Source: Flavobacteriia bacterium (GTDB lineage: Bacteria > Bacteroidota > Bacteroidia > Flavobacteriales_D > Crocinitomicaceae). From it: a DNA stretch of 42,543 nt. Each line of letters begins with the position of its first letter. Position 1 is the stretch's first letter. Below, one piece after another: positions 1 through 7,960 of the stretch. Location: positions 1 through 42,543 of the forward strand of contig JACOTM010000067.1 of NCBI GenBank assembly GCA_016178305.1. The letters are read 5' to 3'. The position numbers and the translations under genes were made by a program. The notes under the pieces are model-generated. The model was not told the origin of the DNA, searched no databases, and saw only the letters and a list, made by a program, of their open reading frames with translations.

Positions 1-729
1 TTGGAATCCTGGCAAGTTTCCAGACTCTGAATATTGCCAGTGCAGGATTCTTGAATCGTTGATGCATTCTGGTTTTCGGGAATAGGCTGCAATCCAAAAT
101 TTGTAGTCTTTAAAATAATCTTTAAATTTTGTTTCATAGAAATTTAAAGAGGTGTATATAATAGGACGCATTCCTGTTTTGTTTTCAACAGCTTTTAGCC
201 AAATTAACATTTTTGCTCTTAAGTCGTCGTCTGAAAACCCTTCCGTTTCTACGTCTAAAACTGGAGGTAAATCAACTTCTCTTTTTTTCCAATAATTTAA
301 AAAATGATTGACTTGTGGTAGGGGGGCATCTTTAGAGGAAAAAAAATGATAAGCCCCATTAGGAATACCTCGATTATTTAAAGAGTTTCTATTGGAATCC
401 CAACGAGTATCAACATGTGTACTTCCTTCCGTTGCTTTACAATAAACAAATTGAATAATTGTATCAAATTTTTCTTGATTAAATAAGATATTCCAATCAA
501 TAATTCCTTGATGATGCGAAATGTCAATTCCAAAAGATTCGAATCCTTTAGGGATTTGTTGAACAAAAGTATCTTTATTAATTTTTTTTGTCGAAAATTT
601 AAGGTATATAAATAGACCAACAATAAGAATTAAAAAAGTAAAGTATATCCAAAATCGTTTTGATTTTTTTGTTGATTTTTTTTTCGACTTTGAACTTCTA
701 GGTTTAGAAATTTTTCTTTGCTTGGCCAT
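1..729 (-). CDS. GH25-family lysozyme (muramidase), membrane-anchored, 3' end outside the window
   Basis: Translation from the ATG at 729 stays open for 243 codons to the window edge, so the C-terminus is missing. The first 25 residues are rich in Lys, Arg and Ser, followed by one hydrophobic segment (about 26-45), which suggests an anchored protein with the enzyme outside the cytoplasm. From residue 67 it matches glycoside hydrolase family 25: GIDISHHQG (Asp69), then VLDVETEG (Asp159 and Glu161, the usual acidic pair), IIYTS, FWIAAY, and HWQYS near 220. GH25 enzymes cut the MurNAc-GlcNAc bond of peptidoglycan. A role in cell-wall remodelling is an inference. The gene lies downstream of rplS on the same strand, but a terminator separates them. 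Confidence 0.88.
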   Translation of the reverse strand, partial: MAKQRKISKPRSSKSKKKSTKKSKRFWIYFTFLILIVGLFIYLKFSTKKINKDTFVQQIPKGFESFGIDISHHQGIIDWNILFNQEKFDTIIQFVYCKATEGSTHVDTRWDSNRNSLNNRGIPNGAYHFFSSKDAPLPQVNHFLNYWKKREVDLPPVLDVETEGFSDDDLRAKMLIWLKAVENKTGMRPIIYTSLNFYETKFKDYFKDYKFWIAAYSRKPECINDSRILHWQYSESGNLPGFQ

Positions 730-780
730 TAACAATTTAGATTATTTGAGTACAAATTTCGTAAATGTCTATGAAAATAA

Positions 781-806
781 AAAAGCTCCTCAAAAGAGAA
801 GCTTTC
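781..806 (-). terminator. Intrinsic terminator of rplS
   Basis: On the minus strand a stem AAAGCTTCTC / GAGGAGCTTT (one mismatch) closes a TTTT loop and is followed by a T-rich run. It begins about 20 bases after the rplS stop codon. Confidence 0.75.
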
Positions 807-828
807 CAATATGTTGAGAAGATAATTC

Positions 829-1206
829 TTATTTAGCAGCTTGAGCAGCCAAAGAAGCAGCACTTCTTTTTTCTCTAATACGAGCTGATTTACCAGTTCT
901 TTCACGGAAGTAGAAAATACGAGCGCGACGAACAAATCCTCTTTTGTTAATTACGATGTCTTCAATGAAAGGAGAAGCAATTGGAAAGATACGTTCTACA
1001 CCAATGTTTCCAGACATTTTACGAACAGTAAAAGTTTCAGTAACACCTGAACCACGACGTTGAATAACAACACCTTGGTATTGCTGAATACGCTCTTTGT
1101 TACCTTCTTTAATTTTATATGAAACAGTTACAGTATAACCACTTTTGAAAAAAGGGAAGTTTTTTACTTCAACTAATTCGTTCTCAATTTGTTTTAAAAT
1201 ATCCAT
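829..1206 (-). CDS. rplS: Large ribosomal subunit protein bL19
   Basis: The 125-residue product has the length and full pattern of bL19: the N-terminal helix, the core YQGVVIQRRGSG, the segment VERIFPIASPFIEDI and the basic RARIFYFRERTGKSARI near the C-terminus. bL19 sits at the interface of the 30S and 50S subunits. The last ten residues are a short Ala-rich tail after the conserved body. The ATG at 1206 follows a leader of about 30 bases behind a good Bacteroidota promoter, and a terminator lies just downstream, so the gene is probably transcribed alone. Confidence 0.98.
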   Translation of the reverse strand: MDILKQIENELVEVKNFPFFKSGYTVTVSYKIKEGNKERIQQYQGVVIQRRGSGVTETFTVRKMSGNIGVERIFPIASPFIEDIVINKRGFVRRARIFYFRERTGKSARIREKRSAASLAAQAAK

Positions 1207-1243
1207 GACTCTTAATTTCTATATTTCCGCGTAATTCGGGGTG

Positions 1244-1279
1244 CAATATTACGAATAATTTCTCAGTTTCAACAAAAAA
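1244..1279 (-). promoter_or_regulatory. Promoter of rplS
   Basis: The minus strand shows a TTTTTTG element (-33 region) and, 21 bases later, TAATATTG, one base off the Bacteroidota -7 motif TAnnTTTG. Transcription would start about 30 bases upstream of the rplS ATG. Confidence 0.6.
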
Positions 1280-1450
1280 CTGTCAAAAAAAATGAGAAAT
1301 TTTTTCTTTCGAGCGTAAAAGTACAGTTTATATACGATAAATCAGTACTATTTTGAAATTTTGTTTTATATTTCAACCTTTGTTTTGATTGAAAAAGAAA
1401 AATTATTTGAACAATCGATGTGATTTTGATAATAAAGTTAGAGTGAAGAA

Positions 1451-1897
1451 ATGGAAAAGATAATAATAGGAAGAAAAGATAAAGTTGATTTACCTGATTT
1501 TGGTTTGGAAAACATTCATGTAAAAGTGGATTCAGGAGCTTACTCTTGTTCGATTGATTGTCATTATTATCAAGAAATTGAACAAGAGGGAAGAAAAGTT
1601 CTAGAAGTAATTTTTTTAGAAGATAATCATGTTTTATATACTGGTGGATGTTTTTATTTTCCAGAATTTAGAATGAAACGAGTTAAATCTTCCATTGGAC
1701 TTGTTCAGGATCGGTATTTTATTAAAGGGAAAATTATCATTTTTGGAAAAGAATATGAAACGGAATTTTCGTTGTCTAAAAGACATGAAATGAAAAATCC
1801 AATTTTGATAGGAAGAAAATTATTGAATAATCAATTTTTAGTTGATTCTTCTCAGGTAAATTTATCTTATAAATTAAAGAAGAAAGTTAAGAAATAA
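1451..1897 (+). CDS. RimK-linked retropepsin-like protease (PF05618 family)
   Basis: The 148-residue protein carries KVDSGAYSCSID near residue 25, the aspartic-protease-type D-S-G-A motif of the family annotated as ATP-dependent zinc protease (PF05618), and PILIGRKLL near residue 115, the family's conserved C-terminal strand. The family is often encoded beside rimK, as here (rimK starts 67 bases later on the same strand). In pseudomonads a protein of this type (RimB) works with RimK in adding and removing glutamates on ribosomal protein S6; the same role here is inferred from context. The old zinc-protease name is doubtful, since no zinc-binding His motif is visible. The C-terminus is strongly basic. 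Confidence 0.85.
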   Translation: MEKIIIGRKDKVDLPDFGLENIHVKVDSGAYSCSIDCHYYQEIEQEGRKVLEVIFLEDNHVLYTGGCFYFPEFRMKRVKSSIGLVQDRYFIKGKIIIFGKEYETEFSLSKRHEMKNPILIGRKLLNNQFLVDSSQVNLSYKLKKKVKK

Positions 1898-1964
1898 ATC
1901 TTATTTTTAATATACTTTCGCATTTTGTAAGCGTATTAGTACACATATTGAATTATAGAAACGA

Positions 1965-2846
1965 ATGAAAATTGCCATATTATCCCGAAACCCCAATTTG
2001 TATTCTACTCAAAGATTAGTAGAAGCAGCTAGAAATAGAGGTCATGAAGCCAATGTGATTGACCATTTGAAATGTAATATTGAAATAGAACATACAGGAC
2101 CTTCTTTGTATTATGGAGATAACTATCTAGAAGGCTATGATGCTGTTATACCTAGAATTGGGGCTTCTGTAACATTTTATGGTACTGCAGTAGTGCGACA
2201 ATTTGAAATGATGAATGTCTTTTCGGCTGTTGGTTCAAGAGGGATTATTCATTCAAGAGATAAATTGAGATGTTTACAAGTTCTTTCAAGAGAAGGATTA
2301 GGATTACCGAAAACGGTGTTTACGAATTACTCTCGAAATGTAGAACATGTCGTTGAATCTGCTGGTGGGGCACCTGTAGTCTTGAAATTATTAGAAGGAA
2401 CTCAAGGCTTAGGAGTTGTTTTGGCTGAAAATCAAAATGCAGCACAATCAGTTTTGGAAGCGTTTAATGGTTTAAAAGCTCGGGTAATTGTTCAAGAGTT
2501 TATTCGAGAAGCAAAAGGAGCAGATGTTCGAGCTTTTGTTGTAGATGGTGAAGTTGTAGGGGCGATGAAACGTCAAGGTAAACCAGGTGAATTTCGTTCA
2601 AATTTACATCGAGGAGGTAGTTCACGAATTATAGAATTGACGGAAGAGGAAAAAGATACAGCGATTAGAGCAGCAGCAACTGTTGGATTAGGTATTGCAG
2701 GGGTCGATCTTTTGCAATCAGAAAGAGGACCATTGGTGTTAGAAGTTAATTCTTCTCCAGGATTAGAAGGGATTGAAAAAACAACAGGTACAGATATTGC
2801 TGATAAAATTATCCAATATATAGAACGTAATGTTCAAAAAAGCTAA
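1965..2846 (+). CDS. rimK: RimK-type alpha-L-glutamate ligase (ATP-grasp)
   Basis: The 293 residues match RimK in length. An N-terminal Rossmann-like domain ([18 protein letters not shown]) is followed by the ATP-grasp domain: the lysine strand [15 protein letters not shown], the hinge [22 protein letters not shown], and the metal-binding end [17 protein letters not shown]. RimK adds glutamate to a C-terminus (ribosomal protein S6 in E. coli). It sits between a PF05618 protease gene and an AstE/aspartoacylase-like gene, a recurrent set. A weak -7-like motif, TACTTTCG, lies at 1913-1920, so it may have its own promoter. S6 as the substrate in this organism is not shown by the sequence. Confidence 0.95.
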   Translation: MKIAILSRNPNLYSTQRLVEAARNRGHEANVIDHLKCNIEIEHTGPSLYYGDNYLEGYDAVIPRIGASVTFYGTAVVRQFEMMNVFSAVGSRGIIHSRDKLRCLQVLSREGLGLPKTVFTNYSRNVEHVVESAGGAPVVLKLLEGTQGLGVVLAENQNAAQSVLEAFNGLKARVIVQEFIREAKGADVRAFVVDGEVVGAMKRQGKPGEFRSNLHRGGSSRIIELTEEEKDTAIRAAATVGLGIAGVDLLQSERGPLVLEVNSSPGLEGIEKTTGTDIADKIIQYIERNVQKS

Positions 2847-2879
2847 TTCTTTTGGCAATTAAAATAATTTAGAATTTTC

Positions 2880-3848
2880 ATGACTTTAAAGCATAAAAAA
2901 TTTAGTATCCTTAATCAAGAAATTCTCCCAGGTAGAGGTGCTCAATTGAATTTAGAAGTTGCACATTTACATACACATACACCTGTTCAAGTACCTGTGA
3001 TTGTAGAAAGAGGAAAAATTGATGGGCCAGTCGTTTTGTTAATGGCCGGGATGCATGGAGATGAAATCAATGGCATGGAGATTATTCGAAGAATTATTCG
3101 AAAAGGATACCATAAGCCAATGGCGGGAATCATTATATGTATTCCTGTGTTTAATATTTTTGGATTTTTAAATGTTATGCGCGTTTTACCTGACGGAAGA
3201 GATTTAAATAGAAGTTTTCCAGGTGCAAAAAATGGTTCTTTGGCAAGTCAATTTGCATATCATTTTATGAAAGAAATTGCTCCTAAAGTAGATTATGTAA
3301 TTGATTTTCATACTGGTTCAGCTCAACGAAACAATATGCCTCAAATTAGGTGTGTTTTTAAAGATGCTGTAAGTTTGGAATTGGCAAAAATTTTTAACCC
3401 TCCGTTTATTATTCATTCTGCATATATCTCGAAGTCGATTCGTGAAAGTATGCATAAAAGAGGAAAGAAAATTTTACTATTTGAAGGAGGAAAAACAAAC
3501 AGTATCGAAGAAGCAATTGTGAAAGAAGGGATTGATGGAATCAAACGATTTTTGACTCATTTAGAAATGCGTACTTTTAAAGAAGTTGGAGATCAAAGAT
3601 TGCCCGTCTATATCAAAGATCATAAGTGGTTGAGAGCACCAAATTCTGGTATGTTTCAAGCAGCTGTGAAAAATGGAGATTCTGTTGAAATCGGTACTAT
3701 TTTAGGAATGGTAACAGACCCTTTTGGTAAAATTGAAAAGAAAATTAAATCACCAATGGAAGGTTTTATTTTTTGCATTAATGAATCTCCTGTTGTGAAT
3801 AAAGGGGATGCTATTTTTCATATTGGCGTGAAAATAGAAGATTTATAA
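2880..3848 (+). CDS. Succinylglutamate desuccinylase/aspartoacylase-family zinc hydrolase (M14-like)
   Basis: The 322-residue protein has the zinc site of the AstE/AspA family: [12 protein letters not shown] (His and Glu ligands, about residues 58-65) and DFHTG (second His, about 144). RDLNRSFPG near 112 carries the substrate-binding Arg/Asn residues. The C-terminal part (about 240-315) has an extra beta-rich region with [12 protein letters not shown] and SPMEGFIF, like the biotinyl/lipoyl-type barrel seen in the longer members of this family. It starts 33 bases after rimK. Because RimK adds glutamates, a linked hydrolase that trims acidic amides or glutamyl tails is an attractive idea, but it is an inference from context. 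Confidence 0.87.
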   Translation: MTLKHKKFSILNQEILPGRGAQLNLEVAHLHTHTPVQVPVIVERGKIDGPVVLLMAGMHGDEINGMEIIRRIIRKGYHKPMAGIIICIPVFNIFGFLNVMRVLPDGRDLNRSFPGAKNGSLASQFAYHFMKEIAPKVDYVIDFHTGSAQRNNMPQIRCVFKDAVSLELAKIFNPPFIIHSAYISKSIRESMHKRGKKILLFEGGKTNSIEEAIVKEGIDGIKRFLTHLEMRTFKEVGDQRLPVYIKDHKWLRAPNSGMFQAAVKNGDSVEIGTILGMVTDPFGKIEKKIKSPMEGFIFCINESPVVNKGDAIFHIGVKIEDL

Positions 3849-3903
3849 ATAGGGGGATTTCCTTACCAAAAAAATTAAAAGCACACGATACAAAGAGATT
3901 TAT

Positions 3904-3911
3904 TAATTTTG
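3904..3911 (+). promoter_or_regulatory. -7 element of a panB promoter
   Basis: TAATTTTG matches TAnnTTTG exactly and ends 26 bases before the panB ATG. No clear -33 TTG is present at the usual distance. Confidence 0.5.
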
Positions 3912-3937
3912 TAGAATATTCAATAATAAGAAAGCGA

Positions 3938-4753
3938 ATGTCTGTACATACAAATGTGAAGAAAGTAACGACGCATACGTTGCAAGAAATGAAAAATACT
4001 GGAAAAAAAATAACTATGTTAACAGGTTACGATTTTTCAATGGCACGTATCATTGATTCTGCAGGCATTGATGTTATTTTAGTTGGTGATTCAGCTTCCA
4101 ATGTAATGGCAGGTCATGAAACAACTTTGCCGATAACTTTAGATCAAATGATTTACCATGCTTCTTCAGTAGTTCGGGCTGTCAATAGGGCTTTAGTTGT
4201 TGTAGATATGCCGTTTGGTTCTTATCAAGGAAATTCGAAAGAAGCATTGTCTAGCGCCATTAAAATAATGAAAGAATCTGGAGGTCACGCCGTGAAAATG
4301 GAAGGAGGTAGAGAGATTATTGAATCGATTAATCGTATTTTAACAGCTGGTATTCCGGTAATGGGACATTTAGGTTTAACTCCTCAATCCATTTATAAAT
4401 TTGGAACTTATGTTGTTCGGGCAAAAGAAGAAGAAGAAGCAAATCGTCTAATAGAAGATGCAAAAGCATTAGAAGAAGCAGGTTGTTTTGCCATTGTGTT
4501 AGAGAAAATCCCAGCTCATTTGGCTACAAAAGTTGCAGAATCTATCCATATTCCTATAATTGGTATTGGAGCAGGGAATGGTGTGGATGGACAAGTGTTA
4601 GTGGTGCATGATATGTTGGGGATTAACAATGAATTTAGTCCTAGGTTTCTTCGTAAATACAATAATTTGTACGAGCAGATGATGAAGGCATTTCAAGAAT
4701 ATATTGAGGATGTTCAATCAGGAGATTTTCCAAATGAGAAAGAGCAATATTAA
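3938..4753 (+). CDS. panB: 3-methyl-2-oxobutanoate hydroxymethyltransferase (ketopantoate hydroxymethyltransferase)
   Basis: The 271 residues cover the whole PanB TIM barrel: [14 protein letters not shown], the metal-binding [47 protein letters not shown], the catalytic Glu in AIVLEKIP, and [16 protein letters not shown]. The enzyme transfers a hydroxymethyl group from methylenetetrahydrofolate to alpha-ketoisovalerate, the first committed step to pantothenate and coenzyme A. No panC or panD lies nearby, so the pathway is scattered. The gene has its own -7 motif and is followed by a 123-base spacer with dispersed-repeat vocabulary. Confidence 0.97.
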   Translation: MSVHTNVKKVTTHTLQEMKNTGKKITMLTGYDFSMARIIDSAGIDVILVGDSASNVMAGHETTLPITLDQMIYHASSVVRAVNRALVVVDMPFGSYQGNSKEALSSAIKIMKESGGHAVKMEGGREIIESINRILTAGIPVMGHLGLTPQSIYKFGTYVVRAKEEEEANRLIEDAKALEEAGCFAIVLEKIPAHLATKVAESIHIPIIGIGAGNGVDGQVLVVHDMLGINNEFSPRFLRKYNNLYEQMMKAFQEYIEDVQSGDFPNEKEQY

Positions 4754-4876
4754 TTTTTTTAGTCATAAGGCAATAGTTATTAGTCAATAGTGACGGCTAT
4801 TAAAAATATAAAATTAACAGATTTAAGCGTAGTCGAAGTCCAAAATTCAAAATTTATAATTCAAAATTAATCAAAG
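4754..4876 (+). repeat. Low-complexity spacer with AAAATTCAAAATTT words and GCGTAGTCGAA
   Basis: The spacer between panB and the pseudouridine synthase gene holds GCGTAGTCGAAG (about 4827-4838) followed by repeats of the form AAAATTCAAAATTTATAATT. The serC-serA spacer (35561-35717) holds the same kinds of words, including GCGAAGTCGAA. This suggests a dispersed, degenerate intergenic element of unknown role. Confidence 0.45.
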
Positions 4877-5554
4877 GTGCTTGAAATTTTACATGAAGAT
4901 AATCACGTTATTGTAGTCAATAAAAAGGCTTCGGATATAGTTCAGGCGGATAAAACGCAGGATCGGACTTTAGGGGATGATGTAAAAGAGTATATCAAAG
5001 AAAAATACAATAAACCGGGAGCAGTTTTTTTAGGGGTGGTTCATCGATTGGATCGTCCAACGAGTGGAGCACTTGTATTTGCAAGAACCTCTAAAGGATT
5101 GACTCGCTTAAATGAGCAGTTCAGAGAGCGAAATACCAAGAAAACATATTGGGCTATTGTTGAAAATGAGCCTCAAGAAAAAACTGGTACATTGATTCAT
5201 TTTTTGAAAAAGAATGAAAAACAAAATAAATCTTATGCAAGTCTAGAAGAAACTTTAGGGTCAAAAAAAGCATCTTTAGAATATAAATTAATTGATAAAT
5301 CGGACAAATATTTTTTATTGGAAATTGAATTACATACAGGGAGGCATCACCAAATCCGGTCTCAATTAGCAACTATTGGTTGTATCATTAAAGGAGATGT
5401 GAAGTATGGTGCAAGACGTTCCAATCCGGATGGTTCTATTTGTTTACATGCACGATATTTAGAGATAAATCATCCAACAACCAAAGAATTAATTAAAATT
5501 ACGGCACCTGTACCCAATGAACCTATTTGGAAATTTTTTGAAGAAAGAAATTGA
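4877..5554 (+). CDS. RluA-family 23S rRNA/tRNA pseudouridine synthase
   Basis: The 225-residue protein lacks an S4 domain and consists of the RluA catalytic domain only. HRLDRPTSGALVFART near residue 56 holds the catalytic Asp (Asp59), with TKKTYWAIV, the arginine-containing LHTGRHHQIRSQLA and LHARYLEINHP following in order. It converts a uridine in rRNA or tRNA to pseudouridine; the target cannot be read from the sequence. The start is a GTG at 4877, placed directly before MLEILHEDNHVIVVNK, the usual beginning of the domain; no upstream ATG keeps the frame open. A strong terminator follows. Confidence 0.92.
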   Translation: MLEILHEDNHVIVVNKKASDIVQADKTQDRTLGDDVKEYIKEKYNKPGAVFLGVVHRLDRPTSGALVFARTSKGLTRLNEQFRERNTKKTYWAIVENEPQEKTGTLIHFLKKNEKQNKSYASLEETLGSKKASLEYKLIDKSDKYFLLEIELHTGRHHQIRSQLATIGCIIKGDVKYGARRSNPDGSICLHARYLEINHPTTKELIKITAPVPNEPIWKFFEERN

Positions 5555-5575
5555 GTCTCATTCATATTAAATAAG

Positions 5576-5607
5576 AAGCTGGTAATTTAATTATCAGCTT
5601 TTTTTGT
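5576..5607 (+). terminator. Intrinsic terminator after the pseudouridine synthase gene
   Basis: The stem AAGCTGGTAA / TTATCAGCTT (one G-U pair) closes a TTTAA loop and is followed by seven T. Confidence 0.85.
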
Positions 5608-5655
5608 TTTAGTATATTGAATTTCAATTGTTTAATTTGGTTTATGAAAAATAAA

Positions 5656-5680
5656 TAGTACTATGTATTGCATAATACTA
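5656..5680 (+). promoter_or_regulatory. PadR operator palindrome
   Basis: TAGTACTATG, five bases, then CATAATACTA: the arms are inverted repeats with one mismatch in ten. This is the shape of PadR-family operators and it covers the -33 region of the padR promoter, so binding should block transcription (autoregulation). The regulator identity is inferred from adjacency. Confidence 0.75.
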
Positions 5681-5699
5681 AATAAAACATATATCTTTG
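5668..5699 (+). promoter_or_regulatory. Promoter of the padR-pspC operon
   Basis: TTG at 5668-5670, a 21-base spacer, then TATCTTTG at 5692-5699, an exact TAnnTTTG. Transcription would start near 5706, about ten bases before the padR ATG. Confidence 0.75.
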
Positions 5700-5716
5700 T
5701 ATAAAACATTGATGTT

Positions 5717-6040
5717 ATGAGTTTAGAAAACACACAAGCTCAAATGCGAAAAGGGATTTTAGAATTTTGTATTCTTTCGATTTTAGAGAAAAGAGAAGCG
5801 TATCCATCTGAAATTCTGGAAACATTAAAAGAGGCTAAATTAATAGTTGTAGAGGGAACACTTTATCCTTTGTTGACGCGTTTGAAAAATTTGGAATTGC
5901 TTTCATATCGATGGGAAGAGTCTAATTCAGGACCACCTAGAAAGTATTTTACATTGACTGAGGAAGGAAAGTTTTTCTTAGAAGGTCTAAAGAAAACATG
6001 GTCAGAATTAAATACAGCAGTAACCACAATTATAAATTAA
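5717..6040 (+). CDS. PadR-family transcriptional regulator
   Basis: The 107 residues form the PadR winged helix: MRKGILEFCILSIL, the recognition region VVEGTLYPLLTRLKNLELLSYRW, the wing SGPPRKYFTLTEEGK, and a short C-terminal helix for dimerisation (s-PadR class). PadR proteins are usually repressors that bind a palindrome and respond to small molecules. The operator just upstream points to autoregulation. The partner gene, six bases downstream, encodes a PspC-domain membrane protein, a common pairing in Bacteroidota that suggests envelope-stress control. Confidence 0.93.
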   Translation: MSLENTQAQMRKGILEFCILSILEKREAYPSEILETLKEAKLIVVEGTLYPLLTRLKNLELLSYRWEESNSGPPRKYFTLTEEGKFFLEGLKKTWSELNTAVTTIIN

Positions 6041-6046
6041 AAGATT

Positions 6047-7612
6047 ATGAAAAAAACAGTTTCAGTAAATATAAAAGGCATCAATTTTTTAATAGAAGAA
6101 GATGCTTACGAATTATTACAGTCCTATATGAAAAGGCTGGAAAGTAGTTTGAAAAATGAAAAGGGAAGTAAAGAGATAATTGAAGATATTGAATATCGTA
6201 TTTCTGAATTGTGCTCTCAATCACTTATTAATTCGAAACAAGTTGTAGAACTTGAGGATATTGAATTAATAATTAATACTTTAGGGCAGCCAGAAGAATT
6301 TATTGAAGGAGAAACAGCTTTCACAGAAGAAAAAATACATGAGCAGACAACAAATAATACTGATTCTAATAATTTTGATTCAAAACAAGGGAAACGATTA
6401 TTTAGAGATGTCGAAAATGGAAAAATAGCTGGTGTATGTAGTGGGATTTCAAGCTATTTGAATTTAGATGTCATTGTTGTAAGGGTGCTTTTTTTGGTTG
6501 TTTTTTTTCTAGGTGGTTTCAGTATTCCTTTATATATCATTCTTTGGATAATTACACCAAAAGTAAATACATCAATAGATCGATTGAGAATGCAAGGGAA
6601 ACCGATAACGGTAGATTCTGTTAGAGAAGAAGTTGAAGCAGCAGCCCATCGTTTTGAAAATGAAACAAAATCTTTCGCAAATAAAATTAGAAATAATGAT
6701 AATATAAGTAATAGAATATCAACTATTGGTCGTTTGGTTGCTGTGATCGTTGGAGTTGGAATGGTCGTGGTAGGTGTTGCTATTTTAGTTTTTTTAGTAG
6801 TTTTTGGTTTTTTTGATGTCCAATTTATACCTGCTCAAACAGAATTTGGATTTTTATCATTTTCAACTTTAGGAGAGTTAATGATTGAAAATGATTCTGA
6901 TTTATTTTGGATGAGGCTATGCGCTTTTATTGTAGGATTTTCGATTGTGTTATTTTTATTTGTTTTAGGTGCCAAATTAATTTTTAATTCAAAAAGTAAA
7001 TGGATTAATTTGTGTTTATCATCTTTGTTTTCTATCGGATTAATCGGAATAATTATATGTATTGTTTTTGGAGTGAAGACAGGAAGAAATATGGCAATAG
7101 ATGGCGAAATTCAACGGAAAATTTTAGATATTAATTGTGAAAATATTCAGATTGAACCTAAAGTTTCTTCAAAAGAATCAAAAGGGGAATTTGTTACGAA
7201 ACATGAAAGTTCGGAAGGCTTTATCTCAATAAAAGGAAATAAAATAAAAGAATCTGGTATTCAATTCAGATATAAAACATCTTCAGATAGCTTATATCAT
7301 GTATATCAAGAGTTTAGTGCTAGAAGTTATACGCTGCAAAGTGCATTGTTGAAAGCTAAACATATTAAGCATTTTGTTTCTTACAAAGATAATGTACTAA
7401 TCGTTTCAACAGGTTATTCTTTTCCTAAAAGTGATAAATTGAGAGATCAAGATGTTACAATTGTTATTGAAATTCCTAGTGGTAAAACTGTAAAAATGCC
7501 TCATCATACGATTTTTTTAGGAACAAATAATTCTGACGAAGATATCAATGATCCTTATTATGAAGAAGAAGGAGAAATGTATTTTGATGGAGCTTATTAT
7601 CATTGGAATTAG
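6047..7612 (+). CDS. PspC-domain envelope stress protein
   Basis: The 521-residue protein begins with a soluble region of about 90 residues (VNIKGINFLIEEDAYELL, then ISELC and NTLGQPEEF) typical of Bacteroidota PspC proteins. The PspC domain follows at about 116-171 (LFRDVENGKIAGVCSGISSYL, then a long hydrophobic pair ending IILWIITPK). Three further membrane segments lie near 228-255, 285-310 and 325-345, and the last 150 residues form a beta-rich, probably non-cytoplasmic domain. PspC proteins sense or counter membrane damage in the phage-shock response. With the PadR gene six bases upstream, this is a two-gene operon under one operator. Confidence 0.9.
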   Translation: MKKTVSVNIKGINFLIEEDAYELLQSYMKRLESSLKNEKGSKEIIEDIEYRISELCSQSLINSKQVVELEDIELIINTLGQPEEFIEGETAFTEEKIHEQTTNNTDSNNFDSKQGKRLFRDVENGKIAGVCSGISSYLNLDVIVVRVLFLVVFFLGGFSIPLYIILWIITPKVNTSIDRLRMQGKPITVDSVREEVEAAAHRFENETKSFANKIRNNDNISNRISTIGRLVAVIVGVGMVVVGVAILVFLVVFGFFDVQFIPAQTEFGFLSFSTLGELMIENDSDLFWMRLCAFIVGFSIVLFLFVLGAKLIFNSKSKWINLCLSSLFSIGLIGIIICIVFGVKTGRNMAIDGEIQRKILDINCENIQIEPKVSSKESKGEFVTKHESSEGFISIKGNKIKESGIQFRYKTSSDSLYHVYQEFSARSYTLQSALLKAKHIKHFVSYKDNVLIVSTGYSFPKSDKLRDQDVTIVIEIPSGKTVKMPHHTIFLGTNNSDEDINDPYYEEEGEMYFDGAYYHWN

Positions 7613-7960
7613 TTAGTTGGAAATCGTAATTTTATAGAGCTATAATTTTTTAAAAATCCATAAAATAGCTGTTTTTAAGTTGTGTAAGATGTTTTTTTGA
7701 GTTTTGGAAATCGTAATTTAAAGAAATTAAAATTAAACGTTTAGTTGTTGTTTTTATTACACTTGTGGTGCAAAACTGTTAAATTATAAAACTAAACTAT
7801 GAAAACTCTGTTGTTATTAACGGAAGAAGCTATTTTTTGTAATATCTCCAAATTACAAAAATCGAAGAGATTTTTTCTGATCTCTTCGATTTATAAATTT
7901 TTCTTAGGACAATCAAAACATGGTTTTCAGATGTTATTTTAATTCTCAAATTAAAATATT
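7613..7960 (+). other. Intergenic region with a direct repeat, a strong hairpin and a 47-codon open frame
   Basis: No convincing gene lies in these 348 bases. A 16-base word, TTGGAAATCGTAATTT, occurs twice (7617-7632 and 7704-7719). An open frame of 47 codons runs from ATG 7799 to the stop ending at 7942, but the perfect 13-bp hairpin at 7859-7892 lies inside it, so it is probably not coding. The region could be a long 3' untranslated region of the pspC transcript or hold a small RNA that ends at the hairpin; neither can be decided here. Confidence 0.4.
7859..7905 (+). terminator. Strong intrinsic terminator upstream of the T9SS gene
   Basis: AAATCGAAGAGAT pairs perfectly with ATCTCTTCGATTT across an 8-base loop (7859-7892), followed by a T-rich stretch to about 7905. 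It lies 245 bases after the pspC-like stop codon. Confidence 0.75.

Noticed and set aside
7799-7942. 47-codon plus-strand frame
   Set aside because: The perfect terminator-like hairpin lies inside the frame, and the predicted residues show no protein-like pattern.
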